Source: Kalmusia sp. IMI 367209
Taxonomy: Eukaryota > Ascomycota > Dothideomycetes > Pleosporales > Didymosphaeriaceae
DNA length: 64,000 nt
Assembly: GCA_027946365.1 (NCBI GenBank)
Contig: JAPEUQ010000015.1
Location: forward strand, 868,001 to 932,000
Direction: 5' to 3'
In this document: positions 33,318 to 44,550 of the stretch, piece by piece
Position numbering within the stretch: position 1 is the first letter of the stretch
How the letters are laid out: each line of letters opens with the position of its first letter
The notes under the pieces: model-generated
Databases searched by the model: none
Seen by the model: the letters and a program-made list of their open reading frames with translations, nothing else
Told to the model about the DNA's origin: nothing
Made by a program: the position numbers and the translations under genes

Positions 33318-33993
33318 ATGGCCCCGAAACGACCGCACGGTGAAGATGCAGACAGGCCAGCAAAGAAGCAAAACAAGGGCTTCTCTGTGGGCCCTGCGAA
33401 CCTCCCCGACGGCACATACAAGCGCAAAGGTTCGCACGACCCGCCTCCAATGCCCGACCCGACTGGCTGACAGCATCCACACAGTGCAAAAGATCAAGAA
33501 AGACCTCATACACAAAGCCAAGTTGAAGAAGCAGTACGCTAAACTGAAAGCGCAAGAACATGTCGCGGATCAAAACCCTGCCTACTATCGCAACCACGGC
33601 GACAGTGAAGAGGAGCCTGTTGAGAACGTGCTCGAGCCCAGCCTAGAGCCCCATCCAGACCGGCTGAAGATGCTAGAGGAGCACTCCCAGGAGCCGGAGC
33701 CGGAGCCAGAGCGTGCAGTTACAACTCTAGCCTGGCGGAGACAGAGGCGGCCGCGTTCCCAGCCATTCGAGAAGGAGGCGGAACTCGGGCGGCAGAAGAA
33801 GGAACAAGCAGAGGCTCGCCAGAAAGCACGCGAACAGGCAGAGAAAGACCGCGCTAGGAAGCTGGCCGAAAGAGAGCGGTTCAGGAAGACCATGGCCAAG
33901 GCAAGGCACGGGGGTCCAAACGGGCAGAGGAAGCTCGGTCGCGAGAGCTCCGTCCTTTTAGAGAAGGCAAGACGCCTGGTTGGAAAGTCTTGA
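33318..33993 (+). CDS. FYV7: rRNA-processing protein Fyv7
   Basis: Exons 33318-33429 and 33485-33993; 206 residues. It starts MAPKRPHGEDADRPAKKQ and has the conserved KGFSVGPANLPDGTYKRK directly before the 55-nt intron, then VQKIKKDLIHKAKLKKQYAKLK. This N-terminal block is the Fyv7 family signature. The remainder is a highly charged coiled-coil-like region with repeated KAREQAEKDRARK-type sequence. Fyv7 works in the nucleolus in 18S rRNA maturation. The open frame continues upstream of the ATG in another frame, but the splice join fixes this start. Confidence 0.88.
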
Positions 33994-36431
33994 GCGCTTC
34001 ACCAGTAGTTTAGGATTCAATTGTGCCATCTTGGTCACGGAAGCAAGTCCAAGGTTTCTTCTAGGTTGGGTGTGTCCAGGGATGTCTGGCCACCTGGAAA
34101 CCCAAGAAACCCAACGAGACGATGTATTGGCCTACGAGAACCAAAACATGCAAGGCAACGTTTTGGATGGCCAGACGTGTGCTACTGGGCAGATTGGGCC
34201 ATCGGGTCTGTGGTCATGATTTGCATCCGGTTCGAATGGCTCCAAGAAGATAGTCACCCACGCGCTCGTTCTTGCCATAACTACCTTTCGGGCAGCCACC
34301 TGCACTTTTGCCTAATACCTGATGGTGGGATGGATGATGATGATGATGACGATGATGTTCATGCGCAAAATCTAACGGGAGGCGCACTGGTTTGGGTCGT
34401 ACTTCCAGGGTTCACACGGCCATTGATGCCCTGGAACGACTACCAATGTACAATCAGAGTACGGTAATTGTAGGGATGGCATACACCTGCGTGCATCGAT
34501 GCTCTCCTGCGGTCTGCGATAAAATGACGACGTGTGCTGCAGAAATCGGATGGACATTCCAAATGACACCTCTGCAATCGAATGATCCCTGTATAGCCAG
34601 CTCTACTTTTGTGATTTTGTTTCGACTCATAGATACGCATCCGATATCGTAGCGGTCTGAGAAAGCGGTGGCTTGTCACACAATGGCAGACACCATTTCG
34701 GCATCTGAGAAGTAGCGGTGGGAGTATGGTAGAAAGTATCTCGTGTCTGCACAGAGGGCTCTGCCCCAAGCTGGCATATTGGAAGCGCATGCATGCCGCA
34801 TGATTGATATCGCAGTCTTTGTAATTGTGATGGCAATCTTACCACATGTCCTCTTTCTTCACCGACCAAGCAGCTACCACGAGAATTTGTGGTTGTGCGC
34901 TTGATGTTGTTGCTGGCCGGCAACAGTAGCACCCCTTGTCGAACTATCCGATTGGCGAATCGTCCCAACACACTGAAAGCGACACCGGCATCGCTCTGAT
35001 CTCTTACATCGGCACCTCTTTGCATGCCAATAACACTCGATCCGTCTAAGCTGCGCGCCACCTCCATCCATTGTTATTGTTGTTATATTTACTCTTCTCA
35101 GCTTGGACCTCAATAGCATCGTTGCAAGCCGCCGTCACAAACACTCACCGTGTCCATGACGTCGGCGACCATGGCAGCGTCAAAGGGGGCTCCCAAAACG
35201 TCCCGACACTACCGCAGCGCATTGCGGCTAGCTGAGCAGGTATCCTTGCTGCCAACAGAGTCGATAGTTGCCCGCTGAAAAGACATAGTCGGCGTTCGTG
35301 GGGTTGCAACGAGCTTTGACAGAGTCGTCTCATGCTACCAGACCACTCACTATCCTGACCGAGGCATTTCATCGAAGAGCTGAACGCTATATCTATTTTC
35401 CACCCACCGCCTATAGTCACGTTGCATAGTGCCGGCACTATCTCGGTCGGCCGTGGCAGGTCCAGCCGACGGCCTCTACCGCCCGTCAGGAGATGGAGAG
35501 CGTGCAGCAGCCGACGAACGAAGACCAGCAGCATCTCTGTGCCATGTATGGCGCAGACGTCGAATTTGACTTCATGCTACGCCCATTGTCAGGACGAACC
35601 AATCCTTTTCGGCGACTAGGCGGATTCTTTCCCGCATACTGGGGCCAAACCATTGTTGCAATTATTAACGATGTCTCACAACCCAAACCGCCAATCAGGC
35701 CATGTGTCACCCACAAACCCTGCTCTTCCGAGAAGCTGAAGACGAGCGGAGCAATAAGCTTATTATGTATAGAGCCATGCTAAGCTTAACATGGTCCGAC
35801 ATCTAGCGGTGTATAGCTCATGCAGCCCTACCATGGAAGGTGCAGTGGCCTTCCGCTTGGGCATCCCGCATGGGTGAAGTGCGACCTAGCCGCCGTTGCA
35901 GGGTCCCAGCCTTACCAACCGCTATTACCGCACAGTGCAAAGCCTCAATGCATTGCGCACTGTCCTCTTCGCCTGCTCGAGCAGTCTGCAGGTGCGGGCT
36001 CCCGGCTACTACTAGTGAGCCCAATGATAGCCCACTAGTTGAAACATTTTCGGTCAAGGCAGTCTTGTCGCTCAAGTGAACAGTGCCATCCTACAGGTCT
36101 GCAGCTACCGACCTGACTCCGAGCTACTTACACAGCGATTGATCCCCGTATGCATTTGGTCTAGTCTTTAAAGCTTCCTCGTGCTGCCATCTTCCTACAC
36201 AATCTTCGTTAACTGACGCTCGCTACAAACCCACGTTCGCTCCCACTCCAGTCCAGCACAAACATCTGCTGTCCTCGACACGTTTCTTCTTGTTGCTGCC
36301 TTCTTCTTCGTTCAATATTATATCAGCACCAGCAAGACCAAGGAAGCAACCGTCGCCATCGCAAGACACAGCGCCCCTCGAAACCATTTCTCCACCGATT
36401 CAACCAAACCCTCCTGCAGCAAATCCCAGAC
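33994..36431. other. 2.4-kb gene-poor region
   Basis: FYV7 3' UTR and the promoter/leader of the Myb gene. Only short, non-homologous open frames. A GAT/GAC microsatellite lies at 34333-34357. CT-rich sequence before 36432 fits a long 5' leader. Confidence 0.5.
34333..34357. repeat. GAT microsatellite
   Basis: GATGATGATGATGATGACGATGATG, one imperfect unit. Simple sequence repeat outside any gene. Confidence 0.8.
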
Positions 36432-37965
36432 ATGTTATCGTCCACATCCAAGTCCAGCGGTCGCTTACCACGCAAGTGGACAGTAGCTGAAGACCAGAGA
36501 CTGCGAGAGGAGGTCGAGGCTCAAAGTACGTCATCATATACTCGTTCCTCTTCCAGCTGCGTGATTTTCCTTCCCATGCGCGCGTCGAGATGACGATTCG
36601 AAGCGCATGGGCCTGGTGCACCATCGAGTGCCTTTGAACATGGGCGACGGGCAATTTGTGTCAACATGCTATGTCATTCTACCGTATTTGTTCGTACGAA
36701 GCGACACTGCTAACTGGGAACCGTGTAGTGGTTGAAGGCGAAGTAAAAGACTGGTATGCACTACGAAAGCTTCCTATAGCCTTCCCTACTGACTGGTGTG
36801 AAGGTGCAGAATCGCAGCGAAGCTCCCAGGAAGAACAAACAAGGACTGCCGGAAAAGGTGGCACAATTCGGTTGCTGGAGGCCTCAAAAAGGGCCAATGG
36901 TCAAAGGGCGAGGACGTTCAGCTCGCTAGGGGAGTGGAACAGTATGGTCAAAGGTAACGGACTTGCGCCTCTTCGAACTGGACACGCGCTCACCGTACTC
37001 CTAGATGGACCTTGGTAGCCAACGTAGTGGGATCAAGAAGTGCAGACCGTACGTTGGTCAACCTATGCAGCCGAAAAGCTCTAACAGACGTTTAGAATGT
37101 GCGAAACGATGGCAACAGTCGCTCGATCCAGAACTCGATCGTAGCGAATGGCGAGATGCAGATGTAAGAATCCGGTCAATTTCTACAAGGGCAAATGTTT
37201 GCCTTCACTTTACCGCTGACTAACATCTCGCCGTCTAGGACAAAGTGCTCATCGAGGCGGTTCAAAGATTAGGGCGGCATTGGAAGGACATTCAGCGACA
37301 CCATTTCCAGGGAAGATCTAAAAATTGTATTAAGAATCGGTACGTTCAATTCTTCCACAAACCGGATTTTCCTAATGCGTTGCAGCTACACTGTTCTCGT
37401 TCGTCGTTACCAAAATCAAGGCATCACGTTGCCTCAGCCTGCGGGCACACCTGAGCCGCCGTGCTCAGCCACTGATGACGACGAGATGCCTTACCCACCG
37501 AACGGATTCGAACTGCCATCCCACACCCAGGTCTCTACCCCTGAGACACCGCGTTCTTGGCCACCGGAGTATTCAGGCTGGACGTCACAAGAACCCTTCA
37601 ACATTACTTCTACCGCACCAAATTATGCCCATGTCCAACCAGTCCTCAGTGTGAGCGTCAGTCAACCATCGCCATGGGATTGGCCCACGACTTCGGTGGA
37701 TCACTCTCCAATGATACCATTAGCACATTCACACGCATACACGAACGTTCCAAATCACGCTACGCTTTCGCCTTTCGAGAACTATGTTAACATGCCCTCA
37801 ATGCTTAGTCCCACAACGACGCACTACCCTGTAAGTGCGGCACGAGGACCAACGAGCTCGCCGATATCGAGCATCTCAGCATCCCCACCATATCAGGATG
37901 CGCAGGCGATGTCCCATTACATGAGATATGGCGACGGGATGCGTGATCCTCCGTATCAATATTAA
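36432..37965 (+). CDS. Myb/SANT-domain DNA-binding protein with three repeats
   Basis: Seven exons: 36432-36525, 36729-36753, 36804-36953, 37005-37048, 37096-37163, 37239-37339 and 37386-37965; 353 residues. Repeat 1 is RKWTVAEDQRLREEVE to DWCRIAAKLPGRTNKDCRKRW. Repeat 2 is GQWSKGEDVQLARGVEQYGQRWTLVAN to SADQCAKRW. Repeat 3 is EWRDADDKVLIEAVQRLGRHWKDIQ to KNCIKNRYTVLVRRY. Conserved tryptophans are present in all three repeats. The C-terminal half is Pro/Ser/Thr/Tyr-rich, like an activation region. Exon 2 is only 25 nt. It belongs to the Myb proteins of filamentous fungi (FlbD/Myb1-like in general type); the exact orthologue is not clear. Six introns cut the domain, none the tail. Confidence 0.85.
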
Positions 37966-40900
37966 TATGGGGATGGTGATGGATTTCGTTAGCGTTGTGG
38001 CTGTGTAGCATGAAGCTCAAGAGAAACGATACAATATCCTCCGTAAGTGGCATAGACGCATCCATCTCCGTGGAATTCCCGGACATTTCTACGACCCGTT
38101 TACGATTAATCAATATCAAATTCGATAATTCACAAACCAGTTCGTTTCATGTTTTTCTGCCCGCCATCGAAATAATTGACAGGTACCGAAACCGGTAAGC
38201 CCAGCTTGTGCGCCTCCCGAGCCACCAGGACCTAGCTCGCTACCATCATCTCGGTGACTGCTCCGCCAATGCATAGCACGCTGGCATGCAGTCATTGTCC
38301 CGGTGTTTCACACCACAGAGAGCGTTTCTGGAACAACATTCGCGTGAACACCACGTAATCAAGTCAGACCTCGGTATCCGCGAGATGCGATGGCCCTTGG
38401 CAGGGCAGAAACCCCATGGAGTTCCGCTGAGGATCTACAGAGCTCCATGCTGTCCACGACTCGCACAAGGTGGACCCTACTGACCCGACCGTCCTGACGG
38501 CCTATGCCACAAACACTAATGGATTCGCACGTTCGATCGCGCCTCGTTCCTGCTGCTGCTGCAGCAGCACACAGCACCAGGAAACTACGCTGCAATGGAG
38601 GACGAACCCTTGGACGTCACGAGTCTGCCTCGTATGCGCGAGCGATATGTTCACTTGCCTTGTTGAGGGACAAACGGGGAGGGCGGATGCAGCCCAGCCC
38701 TTGCGTAACCCTCATTGGGGCTTTGGAGGCTTGACCGCAGGTTTGACCGCCTCTTGCCTTTGTGCCGCCATGTATGTCCGAACCGAAACGACCATATGCG
38801 GCGATCTCTCTGGTGCTATCTCACCATGCGGAGCAGCCCACTGGAGTACCCGCAGGCCAATTCCATGGCCCCGTCGCGTCCCGTCGTTCGCCTGCGTAGC
38901 TACCGTCTGACGGGTTGGTTGGTTGATTGGGCCTGGGTCTGTTTTGGCGGGGGGGCGATATCAGTTCACGGGCATCACCACGACTGACTGTTATGCCGGT
39001 TCAGTTCGTCCCCCATGATATGATTCGCGATCGAACGGGTCGGGGTGGAAGGATTGCGGGCAGGGATGGTCGTGCGCTGCAGCGAGCACGCACATGGGTG
39101 TCTCGGCTCTGGGGCTGGGTTTCGGGCCGTGCAGGGTTTACGCTCGCATGTTTGCTCGATGAGGTATTCGGAACGAAAGCTTGATGCGCGGTTAATAGCT
39201 AGCGCGTCCCATCCGCGTGCGCCGCTCATGACACCACTGGTAGCGGTAGCCCATGGTGGGTATGCATTGTTGGCTAGCGAGCCGTCACGGAACAGACTAG
39301 GCTGTAGCGCGGTTGACTCATGATGTGCGATCGTGCGTGGGTTTTTCTCTATCCTCTAGCATGGACTTGGGCTTTCTGGGCACGCAGTACGGACGCAAAG
39401 GTGGACTCGAGGCGGAGACTGGCGAGAGTGGAGCCCTCTCAGTGGCTTAGTTAAGGGGGGGAGGGATGGTCGTGGGAGGATGACGAGAGGGCCGCTCGCA
39501 GGGATTTCGAGAGGGAAGTGAGCAGGGGTCGTCGGTTGACGTCCAACGTCGGTACGGGTGGGGCGCTCTTTCGCTCAATGACACCGCATAGGGTTTATCG
39601 ATATCGGGGCACTAGCGCGTCGAATGGAAGTTTTCTAGACTACCGTATTGATTGGATATTTTTAGAACTTCGATAGATACTTGAAGCCATGTGCAACATA
39701 TAGTACGCGGAGGCCGTGGGATGCGGCGTCTAACCATTCTTCGACTGGGCTGCAAGATTGGGTTGGAATCGCATGAGATGGAGATGCGTGACATGTCCGA
39801 CGGTCTTGTTTCTGCGGGTGGACACGGTCAACCCACTCGCAAATTATGTTTTGTAAGCAGTGCATCCTCCGGAAGGTGCACACATGTGAGTGCTGCGGCA
39901 CGCTTGGTGCCGATCTCAAGGCTACCGCCCGGCGGCGGGAGGCATAGTCAATTTAACGTCGAGCGTTTGCGGCCAAGGCCACACCTAAGCGCACTAGGAC
40001 CAATGCCTCCGAACACGTTATGTAACCAATGACGTTGGGTGGATCGTGTGCTCTGAACGGTGTGGGCGTGCTGTGCCACGGAAGGTTGAAGCGAGTGTGG
40101 AAGCGCGTTGTTGGCATTCCTCCAAGGCAGAAAGTATCTCTGAGTTGACGTTGCAGAATAATCAACAATGTGTAGACTGTTTACGGTATGGTTTACGCTC
40201 CTACGCTCGCACGCTGTAGCACCCTTTGCCTTGAGGTGTGGTGGTGATGTTTGCCGCGTTCGCGGGCATCGTACAAGGTCACAACATGAATACCGGATCC
40301 TGCTGCAGTAAGAAGGCCAGGCCTTACACAGATTCAGATGGGGGTCGGAGTTGAGCGCCGAGAGCACTTCAGCCCCGTGTTCATCAGATCGTGCTTCACC
40401 GGAATTCGAGGAACGTGATATAAAAATCCCATCAAGCTTTACCGCGTGATTCTTGATGCCGATAAGCAATCCCTTATCAATGCCCTCGAAGCTGACCACA
40501 CGCAGGGTGCTTTATCAGGCAATCATACGAGCGTAGTCCTAGTACGGCCCCGTGAGGGGACCCCACTGATGACGGTGATTGAGCAGCTTTTCCATAGGAA
40601 TAGACGGTCGGTGGACTTGAGATTGATACGGATTGCGAATGAACATATGTAGGATTCCGCGGACCCCCAGATTTAAGCTCATTCGTAGTGCTTACTGAGG
40701 GATGCGGTCCGTAGAAGCGCGCCCGTCGACCAAAGCCGTGGAAAGTCGGGGGGTTAGCGACAGGGTCTAGATCGGTAAATTTCTTCGATGAAACCTTGCC
40801 AGGGACAATCGCTACCATGCAAGCTGAGTCGCGTAAGATTTCGCAAAAGTCGACCTAGTCTGTGACCAGCATGACCTTTCGGTCTGATACCTGAGTATAT

Positions 40901-41729
40901 TTAGGTATTCAGAAAGATGGGCACGGGTCGAATGGGGACCTTTGACTTTACGTGTTCACGCTCGGTCAAATAAGATCACATACAACCCCTGATCGTTGAT
41001 GTGTGACCGGTGCTACCCCAGCATACGCCATTCAAACGTAGAAGGACCTTTCTTGTGAGGATCTTGGCCCATGTGACTTCGTGGTGAGGCAGTGCAATTG
41101 GCGGGTTCGGGTAGTCCATCATAGGCCCTGCACTGCCACGATCGATATTCACAAGGAACGGGGACGCCGAAATTTCGTAGATCCGTAGGAAACATCTATT
41201 GCCAATAAGCAACGTTGCAATCGATTCATCATGCCATTGTGCAAGTAGAACAAATACCAATGTAGGTGGAGTCGGGTGACCATGCTTGTTCCAAGTACGC
41301 GAAATAGAACTCGGGGAATTGTTCGAATGATCTGGGGGACCCATGTCCATCCTCACTGTAGCAGGAATGAGAAGTACTGCGAATTGATTTCCTCTTTCAT
41401 CAGACTTGTGTCATCCTTACGAGGCTGACAGAGCTACGGGTCGAATTGAGATATGTTGGCTTAGCAACGAATGAACGTAGCCATTGAAATGGAGACTACG
41501 GTTTTGATAGTGCAAAGCCACAAAGGGGTACGCATACTTTCGTGAAAAGGAAGGACCGAAGGATTTCGGACGGTGGTCTGCTATAATCATCAAGACCCTG
41601 TCCCTGGACGCACAGGTGTGCGCATCCTGCATATCCTGCGTGCCAACCCCGTGTAGGTGAATCCTTTTCTGGAAGACTTGCCTCTAACAACTGGCCGCGT
41701 AGTCTCGTGTAGGCTGGTCCTGGGTACGC
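37966..41729. other. 3.8-kb gene-free region
   Basis: The longest stretch without a supported gene. Small open frames on all frames have no domain pattern. A CTGCTGCTGCAGCAGCA palindromic stretch lies near 38550-38566. No transposase, reverse transcriptase or terminal repeat was recognised. Confidence 0.5.
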
Positions 41730-42629
41730 TCATGGGTGCGCTGCGTTATCCTTCCCCGCATCCGATGTGTCTTTTGTCTCCCCCGCATCTAACTTTCCCA
41801 AGTCGTTTCCAGTATCCTCTCCAAGGCTAGACTTGTACTCTTTCCACAGGTGATTGATGCTCTTGCCGCAGCAGCGCTTCCAAAATGTGTCGGACTCGTA
41901 CTTGCAGCCCCTCAAGCCTTCATTGATCTTGCGCACAACATCCCCACCATGCGCAGCCTCTAGCCACTCCAAAAAAAATCCCGTACGCTCATAGCCCGCG
42001 TCCCAATCGCTGTCAGCGGTTCTCTTCCAATGTGGAGGTGCAAATCCAGCTTTCAAGCGCACCCAGTCCGCTATCCCTTCAATCAAGCCGCCTGGAGCAG
42101 TACCCAGCGCATTATGCTGCCAGCAGTGTACCATCTCGTGCACGATAACTCCTTGCATCTCTTCTTTCTTCCTTGCTTCCGGTATGTGGTTGATGTAATC
42201 GGTACTGAAGTGAATCTCCTTGTGGTCATCGTCAATATCACGACCAGTAGTGTAGGCAACGCCAGGCATTGAGCGTAGCACTAGGGTTATCGAGCGTGTG
42301 GGCGGTATGCAGTGCGACCCCAGATCGGTATAGAGCAGCCGCAGAACTGCGTCCACGGCATCCTCGAGCGTGGTGGAGGCGTGTAGAAGGCGAAGGAAAG
42401 CTCGAGTACCCTCAGAGGAAAGATCGCGGAGCTCTAGACGAAGGAGAGGCTTTCGACTTGGTTTGACTTTTTCATTTGCAGCAGTATCTGGCGTAGGTTC
42501 GTTCCGATTGTGAGCAATGTTCGATGAATCAGTGAAGGGTGGCAGGGCTGAAGATTGCGGGGCTGGAGGGGTAGCGGAAGGGGTGGGCGACATGGTCTGG
42601 AAGTAGGTAGGTATTGATGTAGATGTCAT
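41730..42629 (-). CDS. Basic secretory protein (BSP) family metallopeptidase-like protein
   Basis: Single exon, 299 residues from the ATG at 42629; the open frame upstream begins only at a TTG. Core motif VIVHEMVHCWQHNALGTAPGGLIEGIADWVRLKAG contains HExxH plus a downstream Glu/Asp, the proposed zinc site of the plant and fungal BSP family. Further conserved parts are IHFSTDYINHI, SDWDAGYERTGFFLEWLE and KSINHLWKEYKSSL. The first 70 residues are Ser/Pro/Thr-rich and no clear signal peptide is seen, so despite the family name the protein may be intracellular, or an upstream exon may be missing. Role unknown; plant members are defence-related. Confidence 0.83.
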   Translation of the reverse strand: MTSTSIPTYFQTMSPTPSATPPAPQSSALPPFTDSSNIAHNRNEPTPDTAANEKVKPSRKPLLRLELRDLSSEGTRAFLRLLHASTTLEDAVDAVLRLLYTDLGSHCIPPTRSITLVLRSMPGVAYTTGRDIDDDHKEIHFSTDYINHIPEARKKEEMQGVIVHEMVHCWQHNALGTAPGGLIEGIADWVRLKAGFAPPHWKRTADSDWDAGYERTGFFLEWLEAAHGGDVVRKINEGLRGCKYESDTFWKRCCGKSINHLWKEYKSSLGEDTGNDLGKLDAGETKDTSDAGKDNAAHP

Positions 42630-42931
42630 TTCTAGAGAGCGACGGATTATATTCTGGAGGGGCTCCAAATCATTGTACTGGTCTGGAGATGGTGACAGTT
42701 GAAGAGGGCCACTTATCGATAAGGCTCTCGCCAAGGGATGTGGGGTAGTACGAGCACCATGGTTGGGAACATCAAAAAAGAAATTGCACGGGATTTGAGC
42801 GGTACATATAAATGCTGAACATCGTAATAGGATGTCAAGTACCGTCTAATGCATTCTAGATTCGCTATGAATGACACAGGCCGATCTCTTTTTGCTCCGA
42901 GTGGTATCTAGAAAAGATCCAACTAGCAATT
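42630..42931. other. Intergenic, no gene seen
   Basis: About 300 bp upstream of the BSP gene and downstream of the nucleotidase, both on the minus strand. Nothing else seen. Confidence 0.5.
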
Positions 42932-43966
42932 CTACATGGTCTCCTCTGCTTTGCCGTTCGCAGAGACTGTACTCTTGAAGAGGTGGGGAAAGATTTCTCG
43001 CAACTCCATCAGACTCCTGATTTGGTATTTGGCAGCCGGTACTGCTGGGGCGGGATCGGATTCGTCCAGAAGGTGTGCTGTATTCCAACCTCGCTCATGT
43101 GCGGCTTTTGTATTGATGTACGAGTCATCTAGAATACATCAGTTCGTCCTAAGGCAATTCTCGCTGGGGGTGTACAAACCAACAAAGTAACATTTTCCAT
43201 TTGACTTCACTCCTGCTTGACTCATTGCCTTGTCGAACATCTCAGCATGTGGCTTGCAATAGAATTTATCGGATCCGTAGTCGCAGTACGTCATGCCTTC
43301 AAACAAATCATCGATTCCCAATAACTTTACCACTCTCGTGCCGTGTGTTACGTATGCATTTGTGAAAAGCCACATCCTGATTTTGCTCGTATCGATGTCT
43401 TCGAGAAGTTTTCGCAGCTCTGGATTTGGTTTGATGACATCTTCAAGGGGTAGTGCGTCGTCAACCTTTGCATTGTACTCCAAAGCATCGACCTTGTGAT
43501 GACGGACAAGACCCTCGATGGCGAGACCATACTCGCGGTAGTACTTGAGGTGAAGCTCATTCGCTTCTGCTTTTGAGAGTGACAGATGGGTTTCGAAATA
43601 CTTGTCTGTGATGAGGTGAGTTAAGGTTGCAGCAAGAAAGATGCGAAAGGAATAAGAGGAAAGAATAATTTCAAGCAAAAACTAATGATAGACAAAATGA
43701 TATGATATGATATTTTGAGAGTTAGGTGCAGTATGGAGAAGGCGTATGGTGGATCGAGCTCTTACCTATTAGATCCGACATTAAGTGCTGGACCTTATAG
43801 CCTGTGCACTGGTGAGTCATCGAACAATGGACATGAGCTTGATCGACGAAACGTACTCTTGGGATAGAGCTGTCGAATTGTTAATGTAAACCATCTGTTG
43901 GAATGTATTCTGACCTACACAATTGTCTATATCGAAGAAGAAGACGGGTTTTTCGGTTTGTGCCAT
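42932..43966 (-). CDS. SDT1: Pyrimidine 5'-nucleotidase, HAD family (Sdt1/Phm8-like)
   Basis: Exons (transcript order) 43966-43919, 43869-43857, 43801-43766, 43605-43180 and 43128-42932; 239 residues. The start MAQTEKPVFFFDIDNCLYPK contains the HAD nucleophile motif DxD (Asp12, Asp14). The helical cap includes LMSDLIDKYFETHLSLS and YYREYGLAIEGLVRHHKVDAL. Motif II is WLFTNAYVTHG, the motif III region FYCKPHAEMFDKAM, and motif IV YFVDDSYINTKAAHERGW, the last created by splicing. Exon 2 is a 13-nt microexon. Sdt1 dephosphorylates UMP/CMP and related nucleotides, including toxic analogues. Long frames in this area read into introns; the spliced model is required to restore motif IV. Confidence 0.88.
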
Positions 43967-44550
43967 TGTTCGAGGTAGTAAAGGCCTAACACGAATATCG
44001 ATGGTAAATAGAATAGGGGTCCTGAATCAAAAAGATCCCTTAAATTGGGTTTCCCCTTGCGCTCGAATATACGTAGTTTAGTAGATGGGCGTTTGCGCAG
44101 TGGAACAATGGATTAAATACGTCGGGATGAATAGAATGGTTGAATTGGCGACTTGGTATTCGAAAAGGACAGAGATAAGAGGTAACAGACAAGAGCAACC
44201 AGGGTGACTCTAGATGTCTACACCGAGGAACAGTGAAGCCGAAGGTCTTAGTCTGGCGCAGTGTCGAAGGACAGTGCTGGTGGTCGGGTACAGGTCAAGT
44301 ACGAGGCAGCCGCCTACTTAGGAGTAGCGTCTTGGCGGCACATAGACGCTTACCTCAACCGCGCGTCTGGCGACATAGCTTCAATTTCTCTCCAACCCCC
44401 TCTTCACACTCGCCTCCACACGTCGCAACACCATGTATACACCCTGTATTTGTATGCGAGTTGTTCTTTAATTGAAAAGCTCACCCGATCTTTTCGTAGC
44501 TTAGCTTGAGCGTGCGGTAAGTTGAGCAGATCATCGGCTGCTACGCCGCC
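43967..44550. other. Divergent promoter region
   Basis: About 580 bp between the nucleotidase (-) and the disordered-protein gene (+). CT/CA-rich leader near 44380-44430. No gene seen. Confidence 0.5.

Noticed and set aside
34225..34245. GGTTCGAATGG resembling a tRNA B box
   Set aside because: No matching A box, acceptor stem or anticodon arm at proper spacing.
38550..38566. CTGCTGCTGCAGCAGCA as a hairpin or recombination site
   Set aside because: Simple triplet palindrome without flanking repeats or a partner copy.
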